A stretch of DNA of 39,490 nt from assembly GCF_000298075.1 (NCBI RefSeq), contig NZ_JH815596.1:1-39490 (forward strand). Reading direction: 5' to 3'. A model generated the notes under the pieces. The model saw only the letters and a list, made by a program, of their open reading frames with translations. It searched no databases and was not told the origin of the DNA. This stretch comes from Staphylococcus massiliensis CCUG 55927. Its GTDB lineage: Bacteria; Bacillota; Bacilli; Staphylococcales; Staphylococcaceae. The position numbers and the translations under genes were made by a program. The stretch's first letter is position 1. Each line of letters begins with the position of its first letter. Below, piece by piece: positions 28,407 to 36,643 of the stretch.

Positions 28407-28464
28407 GTTGACCAATTTTGATTATTATAAAATTATATTAGCACTCATAACTTGAAAGTGCTAA
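28407..28464 (+). promoter_or_regulatory. groESL control region: CIRCE element and CtsR-like site
   Basis: TTAGCACTC-N9-AAGTGCTAA (28438-28464) is a CIRCE element with one mismatch, the HrcA operator. Upstream, GTTGACC-AAT-TTTGATT (28407-28423) resembles the CtsR heptad repeat with three mismatches. Dual HrcA/CtsR control of groESL is known in staphylococci. Confidence 0.85.
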
Positions 28465-28492
28465 ATTATGTGAACCTGAAGGAGGAAACATC

Positions 28493-28777
28493 ATGCTTAA
28501 ACCATTAGCAAATCGAGTGATTATTCAAAAGAAAGAACAAGAGCAAACAACTAAAAGTGGTATTGTGTTAACTGATACTGCTAAAGAGAAGACCAATGAA
28601 GGTGAAATCGTCGCTGTAGGACCAGGACGTTTATTAGACAATGGTGAGCGTGTTAAACCTGAAGTAAGTGTTGGTGATCATGTTGTCTATCAACAATATG
28701 CTGGCACTGAAATTAAGCAAGGAGACGAGAAATATCTTGTCTTATCAGAAGAAGAAGTACTTGCAGTAATCGAATAA
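28493..28777 (+). CDS. groES: Co-chaperonin GroES
   Basis: A 94-aa Cpn10 lid of the GroEL chaperonin: [20 protein letters not shown] at the start, mobile loop [10 protein letters not shown], then VAVGPGR and [15 protein letters not shown]. Behind GGAGGAAA. It is followed after 48 nt by groEL on the same heat-shock transcript. Confidence 0.97.
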   Translation: MLKPLANRVIIQKKEQEQTTKSGIVLTDTAKEKTNEGEIVAVGPGRLLDNGERVKPEVSVGDHVVYQQYAGTEIKQGDEKYLVLSEEEVLAVIE

Positions 28778-28822
28778 AATAGACTGATATACATCGTAAT
28801 ACGAAATTTTAGGAGGTCATGA

Positions 28823-30448
<1,626 letters not shown>

Positions 30449-30525
30449 GATAGGCCGTAAGCACTGAATTTAAGTGGTTACTTTTGGTCGAATATAAATA
30501 AAAATATATCAAATATTATGGTGTT

Positions 30526-30566
30526 GAGACGCTTTCCATGTTTTGAAGTGGGAGGCGTCTTTTTAT
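30526..30566 (+). terminator. groESL terminator
   Basis: GAGACGC pairs with GCGTCT across an interrupted stem (inner TCC/GGGA), followed by TTTTT. It lies about 80 nt after the groEL stop. Confidence 0.75.
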
Positions 30567-30929
30567 AACTTTATGCAACGTTTGTTTAAGTTTAGCTGTT
30601 TAAATTTCCTTATGGGGCAGTCGTTCCTGTGTCTCTTTGATAAGCAAGCCTGAGATTCTCGAATCATTATTGGAAGATGATTTCGATGAATTATGACAGT
30701 CTATTGATATGTTATCGCGTCATTCGCTTAAGCTGTAAAATATATTTTTGGCCTTTTCACTAATGATACGCTTGAAAAGCTTAGAGGTATTAATGATGTA
30801 TAACTCGTATATTTAACCACCTATATAGATATTGAACTTGAAAATCCTTTATTTTATTAAAAAAAATTAGTTATAATCAAAAAGATAAAAGTCATATTTA
30901 CAAAATATGCCTAATAAAGGTGTGATTGA
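30567..30929. other. Intergenic stretch with a possible coding remnant
   Basis: No intact gene. A short open stretch near 30650-30700 reads KPEILESLLEDDFDEL then stop, with protein-like composition but no start, so it may be the tail of a decayed gene I cannot identify. The A+T-rich end (30840-30925) carries the Fic promoter region. Confidence 0.35.
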
Positions 30930-32156
30930 ATGGAATATAAGCCTTTAAAAATATTATTTCATATGTATGATTGGAAAAAGTTTGAATTAGAATACGAAAC
31001 GAGAAGAGATAGCTTTGCCTCTTATTTAATGAACATACATATTCATCCAATTCAAGACGGGAAACAAAAGTCTGAAACTTGTTATCCATTGTTCTTTGTA
31101 TTAAATAAAGAACTAGCTTCAAATTTAGAAAGTGTTTTGACTAATACAAAAAAAATTAAGCTATTGTCATCTATGTTGCCAGAAGTAGCTAATCATTCAT
31201 ATATAAATCACTTGCTTATTAATGAATTACAAAGCACGAATGAAATAGAAAATATTAAAAGTACTAAAGAAGAAATAGCAGAATCTATTAATAATACAAA
31301 AGGGTATCATAAAAGATTTGATGGGCTAGTTAACCAATATCTAATGATTGAAGATTATAATATTGGGATTAACTCTATTTCAGACATAAGAAAAATTTTT
31401 GATTCAATTGTTTCAGGTGAAATTAAAGACAAAGACTTACCGGATGGTGATTTGTTTAGGAGACAAGGTATAGGGGTTTATGACGAATCTAAAAACAAAT
31501 GGATTCACAGAAATGAATGTTCTGAACCTGAGCTTTTTGAAAACTTAACGCTAATGTTGGAGTTTGTTAAAAATTTTGATGCGCCTCAGATATTTAAGAT
31601 TATGGCCAGTCATTTTATATTTGAATACTTACACCCATTCTACGATGGAAATGGCAGGGTAGGAAGATGTATGATAGCTAAAATGTTGAATGATAGCTTA
31701 GATCGTTTTACCGCTCTTACATTTTCTTATACTGTTAATAACCATAAAAGTAAATACTATAAAGCTTTTGAAGAGGCATCTAATTACTATAATAAAGGTG
31801 AATTAACTACATTTATTAAAGAAATGCTAGACTTACTAATCATAGGACAAAATAATATTATTGAAAGTTTTGAAAAGAATATTCGCATTATCGATAAATT
31901 GGGCCTAGCATTAAAAAAAATATCAAAAGATAATTATGATTTCGGTATTCTATTTGTTCTATTGCAAGATAAAATATTTGGAAGCAAATACGCTCGAATT
32001 AGCCTAAAAAGTGTTCAAGAAATTACAGGTTTTTCGAGAAATAAAATAAACAAAGTTATAAAGGAATATGATACTAAGCTTATTAAGATAAAAAGTAATC
32101 CAGTTGTTTATGAAATCGATGATAAGTTTGTAGAAGAACTACTTGCTCAAAAATAG
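30930..32156 (+). CDS. Fic-family protein (class II adenylyltransferase-like)
   Basis: A 408-aa protein with a full Fic active site, HPFYDGNGRVGR at 235-246 (His235, the anion-binding GNGR and the final Arg). An N-terminal inhibitory helix TNEIEN (103-108) fits the (S/T)xxxE(G/N) rule, making it a class II, self-inhibited Fic. A Fic_N-like region precedes the motif and a winged-helix-like end (SLKSVQEITGFSRNKINKVIKEY) follows it. Such proteins usually transfer AMP to proteins; the target is unknown. The gene is more A+T-rich than its neighbours and stands alone, suggesting recent acquisition. Confidence 0.85.
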   Translation: MEYKPLKILFHMYDWKKFELEYETRRDSFASYLMNIHIHPIQDGKQKSETCYPLFFVLNKELASNLESVLTNTKKIKLLSSMLPEVANHSYINHLLINELQSTNEIENIKSTKEEIAESINNTKGYHKRFDGLVNQYLMIEDYNIGINSISDIRKIFDSIVSGEIKDKDLPDGDLFRRQGIGVYDESKNKWIHRNECSEPELFENLTLMLEFVKNFDAPQIFKIMASHFIFEYLHPFYDGNGRVGRCMIAKMLNDSLDRFTALTFSYTVNNHKSKYYKAFEEASNYYNKGELTTFIKEMLDLLIIGQNNIIESFEKNIRIIDKLGLALKKISKDNYDFGILFVLLQDKIFGSKYARISLKSVQEITGFSRNKINKVIKEYDTKLIKIKSNPVVYEIDDKFVEELLAQK

Positions 32157-32233
32157 TAGCTCTGTATAAGGAGTAGTGACCTTAACAGTTGTAGTTTTCA
32201 TTAAGCTACTTGTATGAAAGTAAGATTAATCGC

Positions 32234-32256
32234 CCCACCAATTAAGGTGGGGTATT
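32234..32256 (+). terminator. Terminator after the Fic gene
   Basis: CCCCACC-AATTAA-GGTGGGG followed by TATTTTA. It lies about 80 nt after the Fic stop codon. Confidence 0.7.
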
Positions 32257-32343
32257 TTAGTACAATATCGTATTTGAAAACGAGTATTGTGGAAATATTT
32301 TTTTATAAAATATTTGGTAATTGCCTAGGTGTCCTTATTGAGT

Positions 32344-32461
32344 TCCTAACTGTATTCGTATGGTAATAATTGTCACATTAAAGCAATAACATTTACAGTT
32401 AAGAAATATATGAGACAGTTAGGCATACTTTAATGATTATTTACGTGATTAGGGCTAAATA
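32344..32461 (+). promoter_or_regulatory. Orphan AgrA-type promoter
   Basis: ACAGTTAAG (32395-32403) and ACAGTTAGGCA (32415-32425) are direct repeats 20 bp apart, the pattern of AgrA sites at agr P2 and psm promoters. A TAAATA -10 candidate lies at 32456-32461, 30 nt beyond the second repeat, close to the 28 nt seen at P2 in this window. A further perfect ACAGTTAGG on the minus strand (32352-32344), with a degenerate partner 20 bp upstream, makes the arrangement partly divergent. No PSM-like ORF follows within 150 nt. Confidence 0.6.
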
Positions 32462-32579
32462 AAGAATGAGAAGTTAGGAGATTCTATGATAAGGATTTAT
32501 TGAAGTATAAAAATTGTTGACTAAGTACATGGTATCGTTATTAGCTTCATTAAAACCAACTAGGAAAGTAGTAAACAAA

Positions 32580-32612
32580 AAGGCATTAAGGCTTAATTAG
32601 CCTCAATGCTTG
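32580..32612 (-). terminator. Terminator of the small membrane-protein gene
   Basis: Stem GCATT-A-AGGCT with AGCCT-C-AATGC (about 32583-32608), followed on the minus strand by a T-run (CCTTTTTG). Confidence 0.7.
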
Positions 32613-32619
32613 GATGGTA

Positions 32620-32793
32620 TTACATAAAGTCTTTATATGATTTGATGTAGGCTGTACCACCTAAGAAAGCTGGTGCGATGATAAGTAGCTTTTCCCTTAA
32701 AGAAAGATCCTTTAGAGAAATAATTACAATAAACCAAATGATATTTAGTAACGTTATAACAGATAAAATAATTGGATTAAAAAATTTACGCAT
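32620..32793 (-). CDS. Small two-span membrane protein, unknown
   Basis: A 57-aa protein beginning MRKFFNPIILSVITLLNIIW, with hydrophobic segments at about 8-25 and 36-48 separated by KDLSLREK. The ATG at 32793 follows GGAGGCG closely. A longer reading from 32994 would run antisense through the Fst-type toxin and is not supported. I do not recognise a family. It lies between the orphan AgrA-type promoter and the toxin module, with its own terminator. Confidence 0.55.
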   Translation of the reverse strand: MRKFFNPIILSVITLLNIIWFIVIISLKDLSLREKLLIIAPAFLGGTAYIKSYKDFM

Positions 32794-32819
32794 ATAATCG
32801 CCTCCGTGGTTAATCGTAT

Positions 32820-32847
32820 TTGTTAAAAAGTCTTTAAATGATATACT
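32820..32847 (+). promoter_or_regulatory. Promoter of Fst-like toxin mRNA 1
   Basis: TTGTTA (32820-32825), 16-nt spacer, TATACT (32842-32847). The predicted 5' leader has a stem TCGCC/GGCGA (about 32855-32876), like the upstream helix that limits Fst toxin translation. Confidence 0.65.
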
Positions 32848-32905
32848 TATTAGGTCGCCTATACTCTCTATGTGGCGATAATACCGCATGAGAGGAGGTG
32901 GTTTT

Positions 32906-33001
32906 TTGCTATTCATCTTTGTTTCACTAATAGCACCCATAATTTCAGGGTGCGTTGTCGCGTTATTTAAACATTGGTTATCAAAACGTGACAATAAATA
33001 G
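32906..33001 (+). CDS. Fst-family type I toxin 1
   Basis: A 31-codon ORF with a TTG start behind AGGAGGTGG: begins LFIFVSLIAPIISGCVVALF and ends KHWLSKRDNK. The IAPIxxG...ALFxHWL pattern with a charged tail is the Fst/Ldr toxin family, a single membrane helix that damages the membrane when overproduced. It is flanked by a stem-rich leader and a bidirectional terminator, and faces an antisense RNA whose 5' end can pair with its start. Too short for most gene callers. Confidence 0.85.
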   Translation: MLFIFVSLIAPIISGCVVALFKHWLSKRDNK

Positions 33002-33013
33002 GCGACGATAACC

Positions 33014-33065
33014 CCACCAAAAAAATCCCCAACCTATGGCCGTAGGTTGGGGATTGGTGGTTTTT
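33014..33065. terminator. Bidirectional terminator of toxin module 1
   Basis: A 12-bp stem (33025-33036 with 33043-33054), extended by CCACC/GGTGG. A T-run follows on both strands, so convergent toxin mRNA and antisense RNA share it, as in par/Fst loci. Confidence 0.85.
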
Positions 33066-33081
33066 ACTACTCATCTTTGTT
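33018..33081 (-). ncRNA. Antisense antitoxin RNA of module 1
   Basis: A minus-strand promoter TTGTAC (33116-33111), 17-nt spacer, TATACT (33093-33088) predicts an RNA of about 60 nt ending at the shared terminator. On the + strand its 5' region (33067-33083, ctactcatctttgtt) repeats the toxin start (32909-32923, ctattcatctttgtt), so the RNA can pair both at the terminator and at the toxin's translation start. Confidence 0.75.
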
Positions 33082-33130
33082 AACTAAAGTATAACATGTA
33101 ATGTTACATAGTACAAATGTCTCTCTACCG

Positions 33131-33637
33131 CTAGGCCTCACTAGGATTTTGTTCAATTTGTATTAAAGCACTTTGCTTATCTATACCACCATTAAACGTG
33201 TTTAAATCTCCATCTAGATTTGTCACGCGATGACTAGGAATTAATATTTGTAGATGATTTTGGTTGGTTGCAGTGATAACTGCTTTAGAGGCATCAACCT
33301 TTTGAATGCGATTTGCAATATCTTGGTATGTTACAGTGGAACCATAAGGGATGGATTTAACTGTATGCCAAACCTTTTGCTGAAAAGGCGTGCCAAACTC
33401 TACTGAAAAAGGGATAGTAAATGTTCTAAGTTCGCCGTTAATGAATGCATTGACTTGATGTTTAGTCTTTTCAATGATTGGATTAGCCTCATCAACGATT
33501 CTATGAGATTGGGCTAATTTATGAACGAAGTCAAATTTAAACGTAGCGTCTTCAAAGTATAAAGCTACGATTGAATGATGGTCCGCTATGGCGATCATTT
33601 TGCCTAGTGGTGTTTCAATGTTTTGACGAAAATACAT
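33131..33637 (-). CDS. Ogt-like methyltransferase homolog lacking the acceptor cysteine
   Basis: A 168-aa homolog of O6-alkylguanine-DNA alkyltransferase with GTPFQQKVWHTV and YGSTVTYQDIA (Tyr104) in the DNA-binding part. The active-site motif PCHRV reads IPSHRV, so the acceptor Cys is Ser135 (codon AGT). The Arg finger is Lys (ASKAV, K118). Alkyl transfer as usually understood is therefore unlikely. It could be an alkyltransferase-like DNA-binding protein, though classic ATLs carry Trp at this position. Behind GAAAGGAGAG. Confidence 0.8.
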   Translation of the reverse strand: MYFRQNIETPLGKMIAIADHHSIVALYFEDATFKFDFVHKLAQSHRIVDEANPIIEKTKHQVNAFINGELRTFTIPFSVEFGTPFQQKVWHTVKSIPYGSTVTYQDIANRIQKVDASKAVITATNQNHLQILIPSHRVTNLDGDLNTFNGGIDKQSALIQIEQNPSEA

Positions 33638-33695
33638 GTGGAAGCTCTCCTTTCATAGTAAAGAATATCATATACTTTTATAGGGGGAAAATAAG

Positions 33696-34163
33696 ATGAA
33701 TAAGCAATATATTTTTGATTCATTAAAAATGAGTACGGATTTTTTAATTAAGAAATATGAAAAGTTTGAATGGGAACCAATTGCTGAATTAAATTATCAA
33801 CATTTTCCAAATAACATCCACTGGCAACTCGGACATATATTAACGGTATTTGAGTTATCGTTATCATTTGTAGATAAAAACAAAGTAGATATTGAAGCTT
33901 ATAATAAGAACTTTGGTAATGGCACGAAGCCTGAAGATTGGGATGGCAAAGAAATTCCATCTGTTAATGAAATTGTAGAGTTACTAGGTACAATTCCTGA
34001 AAGATTAGATACGCTTACAGATGAAGATTTAGAGACTGAATTACCTGAACCGATTGTAGGTCAAGAGACGGTTCGAGGTTTACTCATCCTAAATACAATG
34101 CATATTCCACTTCATACAGGTAAAATTGAAGAAATGGCTCGAATTATCCGTGCAGAAGCATAA
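33696..34163 (+). CDS. DinB-family protein
   Basis: A 155-aa four-helix protein of the DinB/DUF664 (YfiT-like) family. The metal-binding His triad is present: H47 in HWQLGHIL and H136/H140 in MHIPLHTGKIE. Members include bacillithiol-S-transferases and mycothiol isomerases; without a known substrate I leave the function open. Bacillithiol is the thiol of staphylococci, so that is the likeliest area. Behind AGGGGGAAA, divergent from the Ogt-like gene. Confidence 0.75.
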   Translation: MNKQYIFDSLKMSTDFLIKKYEKFEWEPIAELNYQHFPNNIHWQLGHILTVFELSLSFVDKNKVDIEAYNKNFGNGTKPEDWDGKEIPSVNEIVELLGTIPERLDTLTDEDLETELPEPIVGQETVRGLLILNTMHIPLHTGKIEEMARIIRAEA

Positions 34164-34182
34164 TTCGGAGTTGATATATGAG

Positions 34183-34212
34183 ACGCGAGGCTTGTTAAGG
34201 ACCTCGCGTTTC
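34183..34212 (+). terminator. Terminator of the DinB-family gene
   Basis: ACGCGAGG pairs with CCTCGCGT across an 11-nt loop, followed by TTCCTTATTT. About 20 nt after the stop. Confidence 0.6.
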
Positions 34213-34259
34213 CTTATTTAAGGGTGGAAGGTCGTACGGTTTATCAAGAATGATTTGTC

Positions 34260-34397
34260 ATCAAGTCTCAAGGCGTTTGAAACTTGATGGTGAAACCGTG
34301 ATCAAGTTTCAGAGCCCTTGAAACTTGATTAGCGATCCCTAATCAAGTCTCAACACACTTGAAACGTGATGGCGAAACTGTCATCAAGTTTCAACGC
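34260..34397. repeat. Tandem 29-bp palindromic repeats, 41-bp period
   Basis: Three 29-bp imperfect palindromes start at 34260, 34301 and 34342, with a half copy at 34383; every start is exactly 41 bp from the last. Each has left arm ATCAAGTYTCA and right arm TTGAAACKTGAT, able to fold into a hairpin. Spacers are 12 bp and two of the three are similar (ggtgaaaccgtg, ggcgaaactgtc). It fills the gap between the DinB-family gene and the aminotransferase, with no T-run. Function unknown. Confidence 0.85.
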
Positions 34398-34438
34398 TAA
34401 TAGTAGCCGCAACACACTACCAACCGCCAACTTAAACA

Positions 34439-34484
34439 AAAAAGCTATAGGTAATACGACTCAGGTCGTATCACCTATAGCTTT
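34439..34484 (-). terminator. Terminator of the aminotransferase
   Basis: A long stem AAGCTATAGGT-AATACGAC with GTCGTAT-C-ACCTATAGCTT, loop tcag, followed by a six-T run on the minus strand. Confidence 0.85.
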
Positions 34485-34497
34485 CTTTATATAAAGT

Positions 34498-35787
34498 CTA
34501 TTCTTGTAGTTCTTTAATTGCTTTTGCGATAGTTTCGAACACGTACTCGATATCATCTTTTTCAATGCAACTGAACGCGATTCGAATGTCTTTCTTATTT
34601 AAAGCGATAATACCAATGCTGTACTTTTCAATGAGGTGATTACGAAGTGTTTCAGGTTTAACGCCGTGAACACGAAGTGCCATGAAGTAGCCTGAATTGA
34701 AGTCATATGGCTGCCATAATTCTTTATATGCGTCGCGATATACGACTTCTTTCGTCACTTCGTAACGTTCTCTAAGTGTCTCAACATTAGCTTCAATTTG
34801 CTTATCAAATTGTTCATTGTTTTCAAGTACGTGTGTAATCGCAGCTTGAGACGGCATCGGACCACTTGAGATATTACTACGGATTAGGCCTTTTACTTTA
34901 GCTTCCATAACGTCTTTCGCATCTTGATTCTCTAAGCCAAATGTTATAAATCCAACTCGGAAGCCCCAAGCAAAGAATTCTTTCGTCGCACCATCTAAGC
35001 GAATTGGTAATACGTTTTCGTGATTAAGTTGCGTAAGTGCTGTGAAGATAGATTGCTTATATACATCTTCGTAGAATAATCCGTAATATGCGTCATCAAC
35101 GACCGTTATGACACAAGTACCTCTATCAGCTAGGATACGAACACCTTCGACAAGTTCGTCGACTTGTTCTTTAGTAGGTGTGTAACCTGTAGGGTTGTTT
35201 GGATAGTTTAATAGTAAAATAACTTTCGATTCGTCTAACTTTTGAACACAGTTTAAAAAGTGTTCTGTAGTAAAGCTACCATCTTCGTTAAAGATAGGAA
35301 ACGTCTCCATATTCGCATTATGGCGAACACCGAAGATTAAATTATAGTTACCCCAGTTGTGTTCTGGAAGTAGGACCATATCATGGTGATCAACAAATAA
35401 GTCACCAACAAGAGATAGTCCGTGCGTTAATGCATTAGTAGCAATTGGTTTCGTAATTTGAGATTCGTTTAAGTCTGGATTTTCTTTAAGGAATTTATTT
35501 AACCATAAAGTGCGAAGTGATTCTAATCCTTGTGGCGGCGCGTAAGGGAATACTTGGTTTTCTGGCAAGTGGTTGAAGACGTCGTATAAGTCATCCGCGT
35601 ACATCATACCTTTATCGTTTGTCGCCATGCCTATAGTTGCGTTATATTTAGTCGCTTTAGCGTCTGCAGATTGAGAAAGAATGCCCTTCGGATAATACAT
35701 ACTAGAACCTAGGTCAGAGAACATGTCCAATAATTTAGGAGAAGATTTTTTTAATTTTTCGTTGAGTTCTAATGCGATTGGATTCAT
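34498..35787 (-). CDS. Class I/II PLP-dependent aminotransferase
   Basis: A 429-aa fold-type I aminotransferase. PLP-binding residues are N195 in NYPNNPTG, D231/D232-A-Y-Y, K269 in LDGATKEFF (Schiff base) and R277 in GFRVGF. Overall it resembles the aspartate/tyrosine/aromatic group. The amino donor is not determinable from sequence. Monocistronic, with its own terminator; the shared upstream region contains a LexA box. Confidence 0.88.
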   Translation of the reverse strand: MNPIALELNEKLKKSSPKLLDMFSDLGSSMYYPKGILSQSADAKATKYNATIGMATNDKGMMYADDLYDVFNHLPENQVFPYAPPQGLESLRTLWLNKFLKENPDLNESQITKPIATNALTHGLSLVGDLFVDHHDMVLLPEHNWGNYNLIFGVRHNANMETFPIFNEDGSFTTEHFLNCVQKLDESKVILLLNYPNNPTGYTPTKEQVDELVEGVRILADRGTCVITVVDDAYYGLFYEDVYKQSIFTALTQLNHENVLPIRLDGATKEFFAWGFRVGFITFGLENQDAKDVMEAKVKGLIRSNISSGPMPSQAAITHVLENNEQFDKQIEANVETLRERYEVTKEVVYRDAYKELWQPYDFNSGYFMALRVHGVKPETLRNHLIEKYSIGIIALNKKDIRIAFSCIEKDDIEYVFETIAKAIKELQE

Positions 35788-35902
35788 TAATTGTTCATCC
35801 TCTTTCTTTTAGTCGTTTAATACTAATTTTATATTGAAAAGCCCAAAATTTAAAGTCATGTCACCCATTTTAAAAATAATTTACAAAAAAAGAACACATA
35901 TA

Positions 35903-35933
35903 CGAACATATGTTCTAGTTTTTGTGTTAGAAT
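35903..35933 (+). promoter_or_regulatory. LexA (SOS) box and promoter of toxin module 2
   Basis: CGAACATATGTTCT (35903-35916) matches the Gram-positive LexA box CGAAC-N4-GTTCG with one mismatch at the last base. It sits at the -35 position of an extended -10 (TGTTAGAAT, 35925-35933), so LexA bound there should block transcription toward the small toxin at 35986. Confidence 0.7.
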
Positions 35934-35985
35934 ACAAACAGGCCACTTAACATATAAGTATCACAAAGCGTATGGAGGTGTAATT

Positions 35986-36081
35986 ATGCCGTGGGAGAAT
36001 TTTATAATGACTTTAATTACAGGTGGCTTACTCATTATTTTCCGTTGTTGGTTAGAAATCAATTGGAAAAATAAGAAATAA
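35986..36081 (+). CDS. Fst-like type I toxin 2 (putative, SOS-linked)
   Basis: A 31-aa peptide beginning MPWENFIMTLITGGLLIIF and ending RCWLEINWKNKK: one membrane helix with a basic tail. It is less like Fst than toxin 1 (no IAP motif), but it has the same module layout: TATGGAGGTG ribosome binding site, a hairpin after the stop, a convergent antisense promoter and a direct repeat of its start. Assignment as a toxin rests mainly on that architecture. Confidence 0.7.
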   Translation: MPWENFIMTLITGGLLIIFRCWLEINWKNKK

Positions 36082-36088
36082 TTACATG

Positions 36089-36145
36089 AAAAATCCCCAC
36101 ATCTGCTGCAACAGATATGGGGAAGTGTAATTAATCCGTGGATAC
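36089..36145 (-). ncRNA. Antisense antitoxin RNA of module 2
   Basis: Minus-strand promoter TTGCGG (36180-36175), 17-nt spacer, TACAAT (36157-36152). The RNA would end at stem CCCCA-c-ATCTG/CAGAT-a-TGGGG (36095-36122) with a minus-strand T-run. The + strand of its 5' part (36121-36141) repeats the toxin ribosome binding site and start (35974-35994) at 18 of 21 positions, so the RNA can mask that start. Confidence 0.72.
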
Positions 36146-36254
36146 AATTAAATTGTACCACGTTGTATTATAAGCCGCAATCTTAAGAATGTTCCATACT
36201 TCATACCGCATGATATGTTAACGTTATAGTGATAAAAAAATATGAGGTGAAAGC

Positions 36255-36431
36255 ATGAAACACTTAACGAAGATATTTGTAACGTTGGCTATTGTACTAT
36301 TTATAGTAGGCATCATTTTACAAACAGTAGGCGAAGAGGGATCTGGCATAAAAATCTTAATCGCAAGTATTTTATTTATTATTTGCGCTTTCATTAATCG
36401 ACATAATGAACGTAATAAACGAAATAAATAA
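36255..36431 (+). CDS. Small two-span membrane protein, unknown
   Basis: A 58-aa protein beginning MKHLTKIFVTLAIVLFIVGI, with hydrophobic segments at about 6-24 and 32-47 and a very basic tail (NRHNERNKRNK). ATGAGGTG lies 8 nt before the ATG. I do not recognise a family. It lies between toxin module 2 and the pmt-like promoter; no separate terminator is obvious. Confidence 0.6.
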   Translation: MKHLTKIFVTLAIVLFIVGIILQTVGEEGSGIKILIASILFIICAFINRHNERNKRNK

Positions 36432-36503
36432 ATCATCTTCATTCATGATCATTTTTATGAAAATGCGCTTAGACAATCGAAATTGTTTGAGCGCTTTATT
36501 TAT

Positions 36504-36625
36504 GTGTATATACTGTTTATATACACTTACGAAATCTAAAGTACTTAAAAAAAGGTAATTAAAGGACTTTTCAAAAAAGAGGGGTTTACAAATCTGTATA
36601 TATTGTATATATTATGTATATACAC
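36504..36625 (+). promoter_or_regulatory. Pmt-like operon promoter with twin GntR operators
   Basis: TTTACA (36585-36590), 17-nt spacer, TATATT (36608-36613). Two near-identical inverted repeats flank it: GTGTATATA-N5-TATATACAC at 36504-36526 and TGTATATA-N5-TATATACA at 36604-36624, 100 bp apart. The second overlaps the -10. This arrangement fits autorepression by the GntR regulator that follows, possibly with looping between the two sites. Confidence 0.78.
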
Positions 36626-36643
36626 AAGCGAAGGAGGACAGCC

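Noticed and set aside
32529..32600. Possible PSM peptide after the orphan AgrA-type promoter (starts MVSLLASLKPTRK)
   Set aside because: It lacks a ribosome binding site, contains Pro, and does not form a PSM-like amphipathic helix.
32620..32994. 124-aa reading frame on the minus strand
   Set aside because: Its first half is antisense to the Fst-type toxin and has no start signals. The internal ATG at 32793 has GGAGGCG and gives a 57-aa membrane protein.
34260..34397. CRISPR-like array (29-bp palindromic repeats)
   Set aside because: Spacers are only 12 bp and two of three resemble each other; there are three and a half units and no cas genes. This is a tandem palindrome, not CRISPR.
30567..34500. 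Prophage or integrated island
   Set aside because: No integrase, phage structural gene, tRNA target or flanking direct repeat is visible; the stretch is only mildly accessory.
36224..36442. 72-aa ORF antisense to the small membrane protein at 36255
   Set aside because: No ribosome binding site; the + strand frame has a good one and a coherent two-span membrane pattern.
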